Of a stretch of 64,000 nt of DNA, positions 8,255 to 17,687 are shown in pieces. The stretch lies in contig JAJFKU010000024.1 of assembly GCA_021773035.1 (NCBI GenBank), forward strand, positions 40,883 to 104,882. Direction: 5' to 3'. Under the pieces are notes generated by a model. The model was not told the DNA's origin. It worked only from the letters and a program-made list of their open reading frames with translations, and ran no database searches. Source of the stretch: Woeseiaceae bacterium. GTDB lineage: Bacteria > Pseudomonadota > Gammaproteobacteria > Steroidobacterales > Woeseiaceae. Position numbers and translations under genes: made by a program. The stretch's first letter is position 1. Every line of letters begins with the position of its first letter.

Positions 8255-9352
8255 ATGTCCGTAAAGACCTCACGACGAAGCTTTATTCGCTCGGCATCGG
8301 CCGCGGGCGCCCTGGCAAGTCTGCCCGGGTCGGTCTTTGCACAGGCTGCCGGGTCGAAAGCCCTCGATATTCTGATTCTCGGCGGGACCGGCTTCATCGG
8401 GCCGCACGAGATTAACTATGCGCGCTCGCGTGGACACCGAATTACGATGTTCAACCGCGGTAAAACTGCGCCGGATATGTTTCCGGATGTCGAAGCGCTG
8501 ATCGGCGATCGGGACGATCAGCTGGACTCGCTTAAGGGTCGGGACTGGGATGCGGTCATCGACAATTCCGGTTTCTACCCGCGGCATGCGCGCCTGTCTG
8601 CCGAACTGCTGTATGGGCACGTGGATCACTATATGTTCGTTTCCAGTATTTCCGCCTATGGAGATGCACTGGCGGTTGATGACGACGAGTTCTCTGCCCG
8701 CTACGCGGTGATGGACGATCCGAGCGATGAGTCCGATTCCATTTACGGCCCGACCTATGGCGCGCGAAAGGCCTTGTGCGAACAGGAAGTCACGAAAGTC
8801 TTTGGCGATAAGGCCATCAACATTCGGCCCGGGATTATCACCGGAACCGGCGATCCGACAGAACGCCTGCGTCACTGGCTGGTCCGTATGCAGGCAGGTA
8901 ACGAGATACTGGTTCCCGGCGCGGAGGATCTGCCGGTGCAGTACATCGACGCCGGTGATATGAGTGGCTGGATGGTGCGTATGCTCGAGGAGGGTGGCAG
9001 CGGTCCTTATAACGCGGCCGGCGCCGAAGACCCGTATCGTGCCAGACCGCTGCTTGAAGGCATTCGCGATGCGACGGGGTCGGAGTCGACGTTGACCTGG
9101 GTCGATTGGGAATGGATACGAAAAGAAGTGTCGAATGTTCCGAGTTATGCACCCTGGTACGGTCTGGGACCGATTCCCTTTATGCAGGTGAGCAATGACA
9201 GGGCGCTAGACGCCGGTCTGACTTTCAGGCCAATCGAGGAAACCGCAAAGGATATGATCGCAGCGCTCGCCGGGGCTGTGGCCCCGGAAGGTGGTTTGGA
9301 TCTGAAAACGGAAGCCGCGCTCCTGGAGAAATGGCATTCGGAAAACACCTGA
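8255..9352 (+). CDS. Tat-exported NAD-dependent epimerase/dehydratase family protein
   Basis: The product is 365 residues. The N-terminus has a twin-arginine signal, TSRRSFIRSASAAG, and a cleavage region near VFAQAAG, so the folded protein is likely exported with its cofactor. The Rossmann loop ILILGGTGFIGPHEINYARS begins about residue 38. Other family marks are NRGK near the second strand, a FVSSISAYGD strand, and an YGARKALCE segment giving a Tyr-xxx-Lys like pair. It is a typical 'SDR with Tat signal' of environmental bacteria. The substrate is unknown. It lies 130 bp after the carbonic anhydrase gene in the same direction and may be separate. Confidence 0.8.
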   Translation: MSVKTSRRSFIRSASAAGALASLPGSVFAQAAGSKALDILILGGTGFIGPHEINYARSRGHRITMFNRGKTAPDMFPDVEALIGDRDDQLDSLKGRDWDAVIDNSGFYPRHARLSAELLYGHVDHYMFVSSISAYGDALAVDDDEFSARYAVMDDPSDESDSIYGPTYGARKALCEQEVTKVFGDKAINIRPGIITGTGDPTERLRHWLVRMQAGNEILVPGAEDLPVQYIDAGDMSGWMVRMLEEGGSGPYNAAGAEDPYRARPLLEGIRDATGSESTLTWVDWEWIRKEVSNVPSYAPWYGLGPIPFMQVSNDRALDAGLTFRPIEETAKDMIAALAGAVAPEGGLDLKTEAALLEKWHSENT

Positions 9353-9378
9353 GTAGACCAGCTGTAAGATCCGACTGA

Positions 9379-9678
9379 CTACTCTTTGCTTAGCCGGGTC
9401 AGTTCGTAATGGGTTTGCATATACCCGCCAACCTCGCCCTTTAAGAAAATGAAGTCTCCGTCGGCGCTCTCATCGTCGGGCAGGCCGAGATTCTGGCACC
9501 GCTCGTCGACGCCATGACCCTGACAACGCTCAACGTCGACTTCGCGCTGCCACAGCGAACCGGCTGCCTGGGTTTTCGCTCCGACGGCGTGCGGCGTCCC
9601 TGCGTGCGCAAGATGATCGCTATGATCGAAGAAAACGTCGGGCGCTTCCTGGAGCAGACGATTTAGTGGCTTGTATTC
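9379..9678 (-). pseudogene. Startless C-terminal gene fragment
   Basis: The stretch between the epimerase and the sigma factor gene is not empty. On the minus strand a frame is open from just after a TAG at 9679-9681 to a TAG at 9379-9381, about 99 codons, with no ATG or GTG. It reads like protein: FFDHSDHLAHAGTPHAVGAK near its beginning, a Cys-containing middle, and DGDFIFLKGEVGGYMQTHYE near its end. I do not recognise the family. The lack of a start and the good amino acid pattern suggest the 3' end of a gene whose front has been lost. A coincidental open frame is the alternative. Confidence 0.4.
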
Positions 9679-9723
9679 CTAACGGGATTCGCTAATGTCG
9701 TGAGACCGAGGATGGAGAGAAGA

Positions 9724-10278
9724 GTGTCCGATTTACCGATTACTCAATTACTGCAGGACTGGGTGGACGGCGATCAGCAGAGCCTCGACAAGCTGACACC
9801 GCTCGTTTACGACCAGCTGCACAGTATTGCGCTGCAGATTTTTCGCGGCGAGCGTGCGGACCATACTCTGCAGGCGACCGCGTTGGTCAATGAGGCTTAT
9901 TCGCGGCTTGTCGAAGTCGATGTTGACTGGCAAAACAGCGGCCATTTTTTTTCACTGGCAGCGCGCCTGATGCGCAGAATTCTGGTTGACCACGCGAAAG
10001 CGCGTTCGGCATCGAAACGCGGCGGGGGCGTACGTAAACTGCCGCTGGACGACGTTATCGTCGTTTCGCCGCAACTCGGTGACGAGGTGCTGAATCTGCA
10101 CGAGGCGCTCAATGCGCTTGCCGAACACGATGAGCGAAAGGCCCAGATCCTTGAGCTTCGATATTTCAGCGGCCTGAGCTACAAGGAAATTTCCAAAATG
10201 CTCGGCCTCTCCAGCAGCACTCTCGACAGGGAAATACGCTTCGCCAAGGCCTGGTTAAGCGACAAGCTCAGCCGGTAG
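9724..10278 (+). CDS. ECF-type RNA polymerase sigma factor (TIGR02999-like)
   Basis: This is a sigma factor of the ECF type in the group usually found next to Ser/Thr kinases. Region 2 is seen as HTLQATALVNEAYSRLVE and FSLAARLMRRILVDHAK; region 4 as LRYFSGLSYKEISKMLGLSS, a helix-turn-helix for the -35 element. The frame is open to a GTG at 9700 and an ATG at 9712, but the GTG at 9724 is preferred: GGAG lies 6 bases upstream, and the resulting N-terminus aligns with the second copy at 38560. The product is then 184 residues. Its 3' end is 7 bp from the end of the convergent kinase gene, its likely partner. Confidence 0.88.
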   Translation: MSDLPITQLLQDWVDGDQQSLDKLTPLVYDQLHSIALQIFRGERADHTLQATALVNEAYSRLVEVDVDWQNSGHFFSLAARLMRRILVDHAKARSASKRGGGVRKLPLDDVIVVSPQLGDEVLNLHEALNALAEHDERKAQILELRYFSGLSYKEISKMLGLSSSTLDREIRFAKAWLSDKLSR

Positions 10279-10285
10279 ACGCTGC

Positions 10286-12970
10286 TTACTGCTGATCACC
10301 GGTGGCGGTGCGGTATCGTTCCGCTGCATCGTCGTCGCCGCTTTTTTCGTACAGACTGACGAGGCGCCTTGCGGTCAGCCGGGTTCTGGGATCGTCCGGG
10401 CCGCGGCCGCTTTGGAGCCGTTCATATGCATCCTGCAACAGCGCTTCGGCCTCAACAAACTCGCCGAGACCAACCAGGGCATTGCCGAGGTTACTCTTGC
10501 TTTCGGAAACCAGCCGATGGTCCTCGCCGAAGGCCTCGCGGCGAATACTGAGCGCCTCGCGCAGGGCCGGAAGCGCTTCATCGTTGCGGCCCTGGCGAAC
10601 GAATATATCCGCCATCCCGCTTAGCGGAAACGATCGGTTCGGATGACGTGGTGGCAGGTCGACCGCATCCTGCATGTCTATAGACAGCTGAAAATTCTCT
10701 ATCGCGCCCGGCAGATTGCCCTGGTCGCGCAGCAACAGCGCGAGATTATTATAGGTAGCACCGAGGCTCGGGTGGGGACCGCCGTAGACACGTTCCATTA
10801 TCTCGACGGCCTTGCTGTTGGCCGCCACGGCGCCGTCTGTATCGCCCATGTCGGCCAACAGCTGACTGTAGCTGCTCCACGTATTCGCAACTTCCATGTG
10901 ATCGGGGCCCAGCATTTCTGTCCGGGACTCAATGACCTCGAGGTACAGCAGCTGTGCTTCGTCAAAGCGCCGGCTATTTCGGAGCAGGCCGGCCAGCTGT
11001 CGCTTGGCACTGTCGCTGTCTGGGTGGCGCCCGTCATAAACCCGCTCCTGCATGGCCAGGGCGTCGCGCAGCAGGGGTTCCGCGTCAGTGGCCCGGTCCA
11101 TGATGCGATAGAGCCCGGCAAGGTCGGCCATCGCTCCTGCGATGTTCGCATGGTCGCCGCTGTACAGTCGCTGCGACATCGTCAGCGCCTCGTTATAGAG
11201 TTTTTCCGCCTCGTCGAAGTGCCCGACAGTCTCCTCGAGGAAAGCGCGGATGCCGATAATTTCCATGATATCGAAGTTGCTGTCGCCCAATATCGCAAGG
11301 CGCGTATTCAGCGCCTCCCGGTAAAGCGTGTCAGCGGCCTCCGGTTCGCCACGGTCCTGATAGATCAAACCCAGCGAAACCTTCGTCGATGCAACGTCCA
11401 GAGATTCCTCGCCAAAAAACTCCTTTTGACGAAGCAGGGTATCTTCCAGCAATTCCGTGGCTTCTTCATTCGCGCCCAGGCTGTAGTAGACCTGCCCAAG
11501 CACGCTCTGCATCGTCAACTGAACGCTGGGACGATCGACCAGGCTGGTTCGAATCCGGGCAGCGCCTTCGTCAAGCAACTCGCGCGCGGTAATCTCTTGT
11601 CCGCGTGACTCGGACGGGTCGGAGACCTCAAAAAGACTGGTAACGAAACGGACTACTTCATTCGCTTTGCGTTGTTCGTCCAACGCGAAGTCTCTCTCCG
11701 CCGCAAGCTGAGACGTGTAGTAGGTAGCCATCGACAAGAACGTGACAACTACACCGATCGCGGCGACCACCCCCGCACGATGGCGGCGGCAGAACTTGCC
11801 GATACGGTAAGCCATCGAGTCGGGTCGGGCGATGACCGGCAGTCCCCGCAGGTGTCGATCGATATCCGCCGAGACCTGATCCGCCGACAGATAGCGGTGG
11901 TTCGGTTCACGATGCAGCGCCATGAGGCAAATCGTATCGAGATCGCCGCGCAGGCTTTTCTTCAGGCGATCGACGTGCAACCCGCGAACCGCACTGACCT
12001 GATCGCCGGTTATCCGATCGTCGTTACCGTCCGTATCCGCCGGCCGTGCGGTAACCGCAACACTCGGTTTTGCCGGTTGACCGGTGAGCACCAGCTCCCG
12101 TAGTTCCGCAGGCGTACGTTTGACTTCAAAAGGCCGCCGACCCGACAACAACTCGTAAAGTATGACGCCCAACGCGTAAACATCGGTGGCCGTGGTGACA
12201 GGTTCGTTAAGGAGTTGCTCCGGTGCGGCATAGACCGGTGTGTGCATCTGCAGCCCTGTCTTCGTCAGGTGAGGATCCCCTGAATTATCGAGTAACTTTG
12301 CGATGCCGAAATCGAGCAGCTTCAGCTCGCCGGACGCCGTGACAATGATGTTCGACGGTTTGAGGTCGCGGTGCACCACCAGGCTGCGGTGTGCGGCGTG
12401 AACGGCTTCGCAGGCGGTCTGGAAAAGCCGCAAACGATGCCGGACATTCAGCCGGTTTTCGTCACAATAGATCGTAATCGGGAGTCCATCGACGTATTCC
12501 ATGACAAAATAGGGTCGGCCGTCGTCGGTGACGCCGCCGTCGAAAACGCGTGCGATGCTGGGATGTTCCAGGCGCGCGAGGATTTGCCGCTCCTGTCGAA
12601 AGCGCCGAATGACGTTTTCGGTATCCATGCCTTTCTTTACGATTTTCAGCGCGACTCGCTGCTCGAAACTTCCGTCCGCGCGTTCTGCCAGAAACACCGA
12701 GCCCATACCGCCGACGCCAATACGTTCAAGGAGACGCCAATGATCGATCGCCGTGCCGACAAGGGCACTGTCAAAGTCTTCGATTCTTTCCAGTAAGGTA
12801 TCGCTTTCGTCAACATTGCTGGTGTCGGCTTTGAGGAGCCCGCGCAGATCGGCCAGCAATTCGGTGTCAGCACCACAGGCTTCGAGAAGAAAGGCGTCCC
12901 GCTCCGTTTCGGGTAGGGTAACAGCCTGTTCAAACAGGGTTTGCAGCTTGCCCCATCTATCGTCTGACAT
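10286..12970 (-). CDS. Membrane Ser/Thr protein kinase with TPR sensor region
   Basis: Starting at the ATG at 12970, which has a GAAGGT ribosome site, the product is 894 residues; an upstream ATG at 13057 adds 29 residues that look untypical. The N-terminal 60 residues form a helical domain shared with the second kinase. The kinase domain runs from about 78 to 375: IGVGGMGSVF loop, Lys109, HRDLKPSN with Asp202, and DFG at 220-222. A membrane helix follows at 399-418, then about 470 residues of TPR repeats, predicted outside the cytoplasm. All catalytic residues are present. Such kinases are commonly encoded beside this ECF sigma type, where they are thought to control it by phosphorylation. 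Confidence 0.9.
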   Translation of the reverse strand: MSDDRWGKLQTLFEQAVTLPETERDAFLLEACGADTELLADLRGLLKADTSNVDESDTLLERIEDFDSALVGTAIDHWRLLERIGVGGMGSVFLAERADGSFEQRVALKIVKKGMDTENVIRRFRQERQILARLEHPSIARVFDGGVTDDGRPYFVMEYVDGLPITIYCDENRLNVRHRLRLFQTACEAVHAAHRSLVVHRDLKPSNIIVTASGELKLLDFGIAKLLDNSGDPHLTKTGLQMHTPVYAAPEQLLNEPVTTATDVYALGVILYELLSGRRPFEVKRTPAELRELVLTGQPAKPSVAVTARPADTDGNDDRITGDQVSAVRGLHVDRLKKSLRGDLDTICLMALHREPNHRYLSADQVSADIDRHLRGLPVIARPDSMAYRIGKFCRRHRAGVVAAIGVVVTFLSMATYYTSQLAAERDFALDEQRKANEVVRFVTSLFEVSDPSESRGQEITARELLDEGAARIRTSLVDRPSVQLTMQSVLGQVYYSLGANEEATELLEDTLLRQKEFFGEESLDVASTKVSLGLIYQDRGEPEAADTLYREALNTRLAILGDSNFDIMEIIGIRAFLEETVGHFDEAEKLYNEALTMSQRLYSGDHANIAGAMADLAGLYRIMDRATDAEPLLRDALAMQERVYDGRHPDSDSAKRQLAGLLRNSRRFDEAQLLYLEVIESRTEMLGPDHMEVANTWSSYSQLLADMGDTDGAVAANSKAVEIMERVYGGPHPSLGATYNNLALLLRDQGNLPGAIENFQLSIDMQDAVDLPPRHPNRSFPLSGMADIFVRQGRNDEALPALREALSIRREAFGEDHRLVSESKSNLGNALVGLGEFVEAEALLQDAYERLQSGRGPDDPRTRLTARRLVSLYEKSGDDDAAERYRTATGDQQ

Positions 12971-13168
12971 CAGTAGACCTTCTCCAAAACCAGTGGTGAA
13001 TACCCTAATAAGCAGAATAACACCCCGAAATTGCCCACCCTGCGCGTAATTAGGCAAAATTCGTCCGCATCCGCGCTGTTAAGGAACGCCGGCGCAGCCA
13101 AACACTACGGTATCAGCATCGACTGCAGGCACGCCGAGGCGACAGAGTAGGGCGGGTTTCTCTCCCGG

Positions 13169-15139
13169 CTACAGGTTTTCTCGCAGGTACTCCAGCACTT
13201 CGGCGAACAGTGCGCGCGCCCCGGCCGGGCTGGAAATGTTGTGTCCGTACTCAGGCAAGATCCGCAGTTCGTGTCGTTTTTCGTAGAAACTCAGTGCATG
13301 CGCCATCCGATAGGCATGTTCGACATCCACAACGTTGTCCTGTACTCCGTGTACCAAAAGAATCGGTATCTGGCTGCGATCTGCCAATCGCACCGGAGAA
13401 ATGGCTGCGAGTCTGCCGAAGTCGCTGCGCGGGTCGCCGATGTATTCTGATGCCCAGGTCCTCTTTCTCTTCACAATATTCGGACTGGCTACGAACAAAT
13501 TGACATCGGTTACGCCGGATATCGAAACTGCGCATCGAAACAGGTCGGGGTACTGAATGCCTACCATCAATGCGGCATACCCGCCATAGCTGGCGCCGAC
13601 GGCACAGCCGCGATCGGGGTCTATGTCCGGTCGTTTTCTCACCATGAGATATGCAGCGACGATGTCGTCGAGTATTTTGCCACCCCACTCTTTTTTCCCC
13701 GCTTCGAGAAAACTGTCGCTATATCCCGCTGAGCCGCGATAGTTGACCTGTAGAACCGCGTAGCCGCTGGCCGCCAGGAGCTGTGCGGTTGGGTCAAAAG
13801 AATTCATGTCCGCAACACCAATCGGTCCGCCGTGAGGGAGCAGAACGAGCGGAAAGGGAGCCTCGCCGGTTACGGGCAGCGTCAGGAGATACGGTATTGC
13901 CAGATCGTGGCTCACGACGCTTCCACTGCGCGCCTCTGCCAGCGAAGTTGAGTTCAGCCATGGCATAACACTTGCCAGGTTGTGTAATACGTCAGCGCTT
14001 CGATCCCAGATATGAAAAGACCCGGGTTTGTGGAACGCGAGCGCTGAAATAAGAAACAGGCGATTGTCGGGACTGTGTTTGATAAGCCGAATATTCGTAT
14101 CCGGGAACTGCTCCGCCAATTCGTCCGCAGCAACACCCAGTTCATCGTTGAGATACTCGAAGCGAATGTTGCCTCGGTCGACAATTCCCACCGCCTCGAT
14201 TGTATTAACACCGTCACCTATCACGACCTGGTAAATATCGGCCGTCGGATGCCGGTAGATTAAGGTTCGTTGCCCCGTCGCAATATTTTCGATATAGAGT
14301 CCGTCTGTCTGCCCTTCTGTATCGGACAGCGTGAAGTACTCATCTGTGTTCGCTCCCATCGCGAGCGGATAGACTCTATCGTCTGAGTCGATATAGCTTG
14401 CGCGATCGTCCCACTGCCGGAGAACGCGCCAGGTCTCCGACTCGTCAGTGGCAGCTATCTGGATATTGCCGCGCGGGGTGACGGCAAAAACGGACCTGAG
14501 CGTGTCGTCGTCATCGAAAAACCACCGAAAAACATATCCGGAGAAATTCGCAATTTCATTCGCAGACGAGAATTGACCACCGTCGACGCGAGTTCCGCGT
14601 GACCTGGTTTTGCCCAGCAGATTCAGCTCATCAATTTCTATCCGATACAGGCTGGAGCGGATACCGGGTCGGCTGTACAGAAACGCGCCATCGATGTGCG
14701 GGAGTGCATTCACGATGTAGCCGCTCGTTCTTACTTTGTAGACCGCTGTACCGGGTTCCTTATCTTCGATTGTCAGGCGTGTTATGTAGGTGCTCGTATG
14801 ATTGCGCGTGTTGAGCAATTCTGCGACGGCGTCGCGATCTTCGGTAACAACAATCGCGACATGATCGGAATCCAGCCAGACAAGTTGATGCACTGAGCTT
14901 TGCTCAGTCGACAATAACTCACGCGCGTCGAAAACGGGGAAGCGTCGTTTGTCCGTCAGGTCATGAACGGTTACGACAAGCTGGCCGTCGATGTGTTCGG
15001 CAACAGCGACACGATGCCCGTCAGGCGACATCGTTGCGGCGACTGCCTGTGGCGGCCGAAAATACTCACCGATGTCGGTTGCGAGCACGGGCTTCGCAAT
15101 ACCAATAGCCAGGACAAGGCAAACAACGGCGTACTTCAT
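13169..15139 (-). CDS. Secreted S9 family serine peptidase
   Basis: The product is 656 residues with a signal peptide (residues 1-20). The propeller-like N-terminal domain extends to about residue 400 and the alpha/beta hydrolase domain follows. The catalytic triad is Ser517 in GASYGGYAAL, Asp601 in GVQDNVV and His633 in EYGHN. HGGPIG precedes as in the oxyanion region. Its start overlaps the stop of the upstream gene (15136-15732) by four bases, so the two are probably translated together. Its sequence differs clearly from the peptidase at 3123, so it is not a recent duplicate. A peptide substrate is expected. Confidence 0.9.
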   Translation of the reverse strand: MKYAVVCLVLAIGIAKPVLATDIGEYFRPPQAVAATMSPDGHRVAVAEHIDGQLVVTVHDLTDKRRFPVFDARELLSTEQSSVHQLVWLDSDHVAIVVTEDRDAVAELLNTRNHTSTYITRLTIEDKEPGTAVYKVRTSGYIVNALPHIDGAFLYSRPGIRSSLYRIEIDELNLLGKTRSRGTRVDGGQFSSANEIANFSGYVFRWFFDDDDTLRSVFAVTPRGNIQIAATDESETWRVLRQWDDRASYIDSDDRVYPLAMGANTDEYFTLSDTEGQTDGLYIENIATGQRTLIYRHPTADIYQVVIGDGVNTIEAVGIVDRGNIRFEYLNDELGVAADELAEQFPDTNIRLIKHSPDNRLFLISALAFHKPGSFHIWDRSADVLHNLASVMPWLNSTSLAEARSGSVVSHDLAIPYLLTLPVTGEAPFPLVLLPHGGPIGVADMNSFDPTAQLLAASGYAVLQVNYRGSAGYSDSFLEAGKKEWGGKILDDIVAAYLMVRKRPDIDPDRGCAVGASYGGYAALMVGIQYPDLFRCAVSISGVTDVNLFVASPNIVKRKRTWASEYIGDPRSDFGRLAAISPVRLADRSQIPILLVHGVQDNVVDVEHAYRMAHALSFYEKRHELRILPEYGHNISSPAGARALFAEVLEYLRENL

Positions 15140-15732
15140 TTCACGTCATCGGTGCTGGTGAGAAAGGTTTCGATGAATGTGTCGCGATAAGTACCGGCGC
15201 TGCGCAGCGGGTATGCCGCGAAAGCCTCCGGAAACGTTGTTCTCAGATCGTCCAGGCTGTAGGCGATTCGATTCAGCAGGAGTACGGATGCGGTATCGCT
15301 GGAACGATCCTCGTTTACCAGCAATTGACCTGAATAGTTGAGTTGCTGGGCGCGGACGCTGAAACTCCAGCGCTCGTCCTGGGACAGGTCCACTCTGTGC
15401 GGTAAGTCATAGTGGGGAATGTTGATTTCCGACCAGGCGTATTCTCCCTCCGGCAGCGACAGCAAATAGAGATGCCGGCCTTCGCGCAGCGGCCCGAGTT
15501 CAGCGACCGTTTTTAGTTTCCTCTTTGACGCTGAGGGCGATCCTCTCCATCGTCCGATCGTGATCGCTCCGGTATCGCGCTGGAGATCAAGGTCGACGAT
15601 CAGGTAGCCGTTCCTCTTCTTCAGCGGTGCTGGCGCATGTGCGGTGATGGTCGTGTCGGCAAACGATGCGACAGGCGCGAGCAGTACGCAGGTAGCGATG
15701 AGCAGGATTAAAAGTATTCTGTTTGCAATCAA
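15136..15732 (-). CDS. Unknown secreted protein coupled to an S9 peptidase
   Basis: I do not recognise this family. The frame is open to an ATG at 15786, which has no ribosome site. A TTG at 15732 has GGA 8 bases upstream and gives a clean signal peptide, IANRILLILLIATCVLLAPV, cut near SFADTT, so I prefer it (198 residues). The body is beta-rich, with a LYLLSLPEGEYAWSEI strand that resembles the 'value given by the object' pattern of envelope proteins, and no cysteine after the signal. It overlaps the S9 peptidase by four bases, and lies back to back with the lipoprotein at 15850, which contains a similar VVPAGQYSISKF strand. A shared theme is possible. Confidence 0.6.
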   Translation of the reverse strand: MIANRILLILLIATCVLLAPVASFADTTITAHAPAPLKKRNGYLIVDLDLQRDTGAITIGRWRGSPSASKRKLKTVAELGPLREGRHLYLLSLPEGEYAWSEINIPHYDLPHRVDLSQDERWSFSVRAQQLNYSGQLLVNEDRSSDTASVLLLNRIAYSLDDLRTTFPEAFAAYPLRSAGTYRDTFIETFLTSTDDVK

Positions 15733-15849
15733 GTACGGTATCCAGCTGGTCCTACTATCGACATAGTAGATCGTCGTCACGTACATTGCACGGCGTGTAC
15801 CAGCGACGATATGCTAGCAGCTCTGCTGACCGAGTTGCCGAGGCTCATT

Positions 15850-17607
15850 GTGTCAAAACGAATCAAAGTTTCGATGTTGTTACTTCCTGCGCTATTCGTG
15901 GCGTCTTGCATGCCACCCAAGGCGTTGCTGGTGCCCGATACTGATTCTTACACGATCATACCGGCCGGACAGGGCATGATCGCGTTGCAGCTAATCGACA
16001 CAGACAGAGGCCTGCCGCTTGAACTGCTGACGCTTGCGCCCAAAGACGTCAATGAGGCAGACGACAAAAAGTTCATCCAGATAGCAGTGCGGAGAGTATC
16101 TGACCATGGCACGCATACGTACATCGGAGTTGTTCCCGCTGGTCAGTATTCGATATCGAAATTCAGTGGCGACGAGGTGCGAGGACAGTTCTACATAACC
16201 CGGTCGATACCGGTTGAGCCATCGTTCGGTACGTTTCGCATCGAACCCGGTCGGCTAACCAACCTTGGGTCCGCTCACTATTATGCCAAGCCGCGTGCCA
16301 GGCTTTATGAGCACATGATGGTTCGCAACGGTGATTTCGCCGGGGCGACAAGCATCATTCGTGAAGATCTGACTAATTTGGCCCAGGGTATTGACAACCT
16401 GGATGCTCCGATAAGTTGGGATGAAGACGGTTATGTTGATGAACGTTACGACCGGTATCTGAGCGTTGTTCAGAATCCGCTGTTTCTTGGGAGATGGCAG
16501 CGACTGGGTACTGAACTGGTGGTCTTGTCCAGCGCTGGCGCAATGCTGCGCGCCGATCGAGCGGACAACTGGGCTTCCGACTTCGTCGAATCCGATTACC
16601 CGTTGTTGATGATCGACCGCAATGCGGGGGGGAATCAGGTCGCCATCACCGATGGATCGGGTTTGTTTTCGAAATCGTCGACCTCTGATACCTGGGAACA
16701 GATTCCGGTACCCGACGGCGCTGACCTTATCGCAATAAGGATCGACTCTGCTGGCAAAATCTATGTCATCGATCGCCAGCAGACGTCGCTTGTGGTTCAT
16801 GAAAGCAGCAGCGTAGCCGATCCGGACTGGACTGCAACAATGGTCTATCGGCAAAAGACAGGCTGGCTTGCGGCGGATGCGGATCGCGCGATGCAACCTG
16901 TGACAGAGCCTAAAGCGCAGGAAGAACGGCCAGAGGACGGCGATCCTCCCAGGCGCGAGAAAATTCGCGGTGTGATCAGAACTGTGTCAGCGCGCCTGAT
17001 AGGCGATAGTCTCGTGGTTTTTGAAGGCGGCAGTACCTACGTGGTCGATGTGCAGGCGAAAACCGCTACCAAGCTGGAAACGCCGAAGAAGTTCGAAGAT
17101 ATTGTTGAGGCAGGCGGTATGTTGGTCGGCGTATGGAAAAGTATGCTGTCCGAATCGGACATACCTCGCTACTACTGGGCAGAAGATCTTGCCGGGCCGT
17201 GGAAAGCCGTGAAAATCGAGTATGACGTTTGTCCTGGTGAAGCTCGTCGCGCCGGGCGGGATATCGTCTGTGCAGATGACAAAACCCGAAAGTACAAAGG
17301 CATTCGGTTTTTGGGTGAGCCGATTCTCGCGGGGAACGGCAAAATGTACGCCACGATGCAGATGGCCTCAACGATGTCGATGGCTATGTTTGCACCGGAC
17401 GCAATGCTGGGTGTCAGCGAGAACGGCGGCGCCAGATGGAAAATGATAAACGATAACAGCGAGTTGTTGTCCCGATGCCGGACGATACTACCGGGGCTGT
17501 CGGAGGATGAACTGATTATCGCCTGCGATTCGACCGACGGTAAAATCTACTCCTTCAATCTGGACACCAGGGAATACACGCTGCAGCGGGAACCGGCAGA
17601 CTTCTGA
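15850..17607 (+). CDS. Large unknown lipoprotein with propeller-like repeats
   Basis: The frame is open from 15811, but the GTG at 15850 gives a proper lipoprotein signal (VSKRIKV, hydrophobic core, VASC lipobox), so the mature protein of about 565 residues starts at that cysteine. Residues about 30-130 form a domain with YTIIPAGQGMIALQLID and VVPAGQYSISKF, similar in style to the neighbour across the promoter. Residues from about 190 on show repeated strands of the type 'GRWQRLGTELVVLSSAGAM' and 'SENGGARWKMI', as in sialidase or BNR-like propellers. I cannot assign a function. It is the divergent partner of the secreted protein and S9 peptidase pair. Confidence 0.65.
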   Translation: MSKRIKVSMLLLPALFVASCMPPKALLVPDTDSYTIIPAGQGMIALQLIDTDRGLPLELLTLAPKDVNEADDKKFIQIAVRRVSDHGTHTYIGVVPAGQYSISKFSGDEVRGQFYITRSIPVEPSFGTFRIEPGRLTNLGSAHYYAKPRARLYEHMMVRNGDFAGATSIIREDLTNLAQGIDNLDAPISWDEDGYVDERYDRYLSVVQNPLFLGRWQRLGTELVVLSSAGAMLRADRADNWASDFVESDYPLLMIDRNAGGNQVAITDGSGLFSKSSTSDTWEQIPVPDGADLIAIRIDSAGKIYVIDRQQTSLVVHESSSVADPDWTATMVYRQKTGWLAADADRAMQPVTEPKAQEERPEDGDPPRREKIRGVIRTVSARLIGDSLVVFEGGSTYVVDVQAKTATKLETPKKFEDIVEAGGMLVGVWKSMLSESDIPRYYWAEDLAGPWKAVKIEYDVCPGEARRAGRDIVCADDKTRKYKGIRFLGEPILAGNGKMYATMQMASTMSMAMFAPDAMLGVSENGGARWKMINDNSELLSRCRTILPGLSEDELIIACDSTDGKIYSFNLDTREYTLQREPADF

Positions 17608-17687
17608 TCATGATCGTGCCTGGCGGACAGGGCACCGAGCCGTCTGCCCGGCGTTGAGACAAAGGTGGGTGTCTGCGGATATCTTGG

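Noticed and set aside
10643..11608. A 321-residue plus-strand open frame within the first kinase gene.
   Set aside because: It is antisense to the TPR region and shows no domain or start signal.
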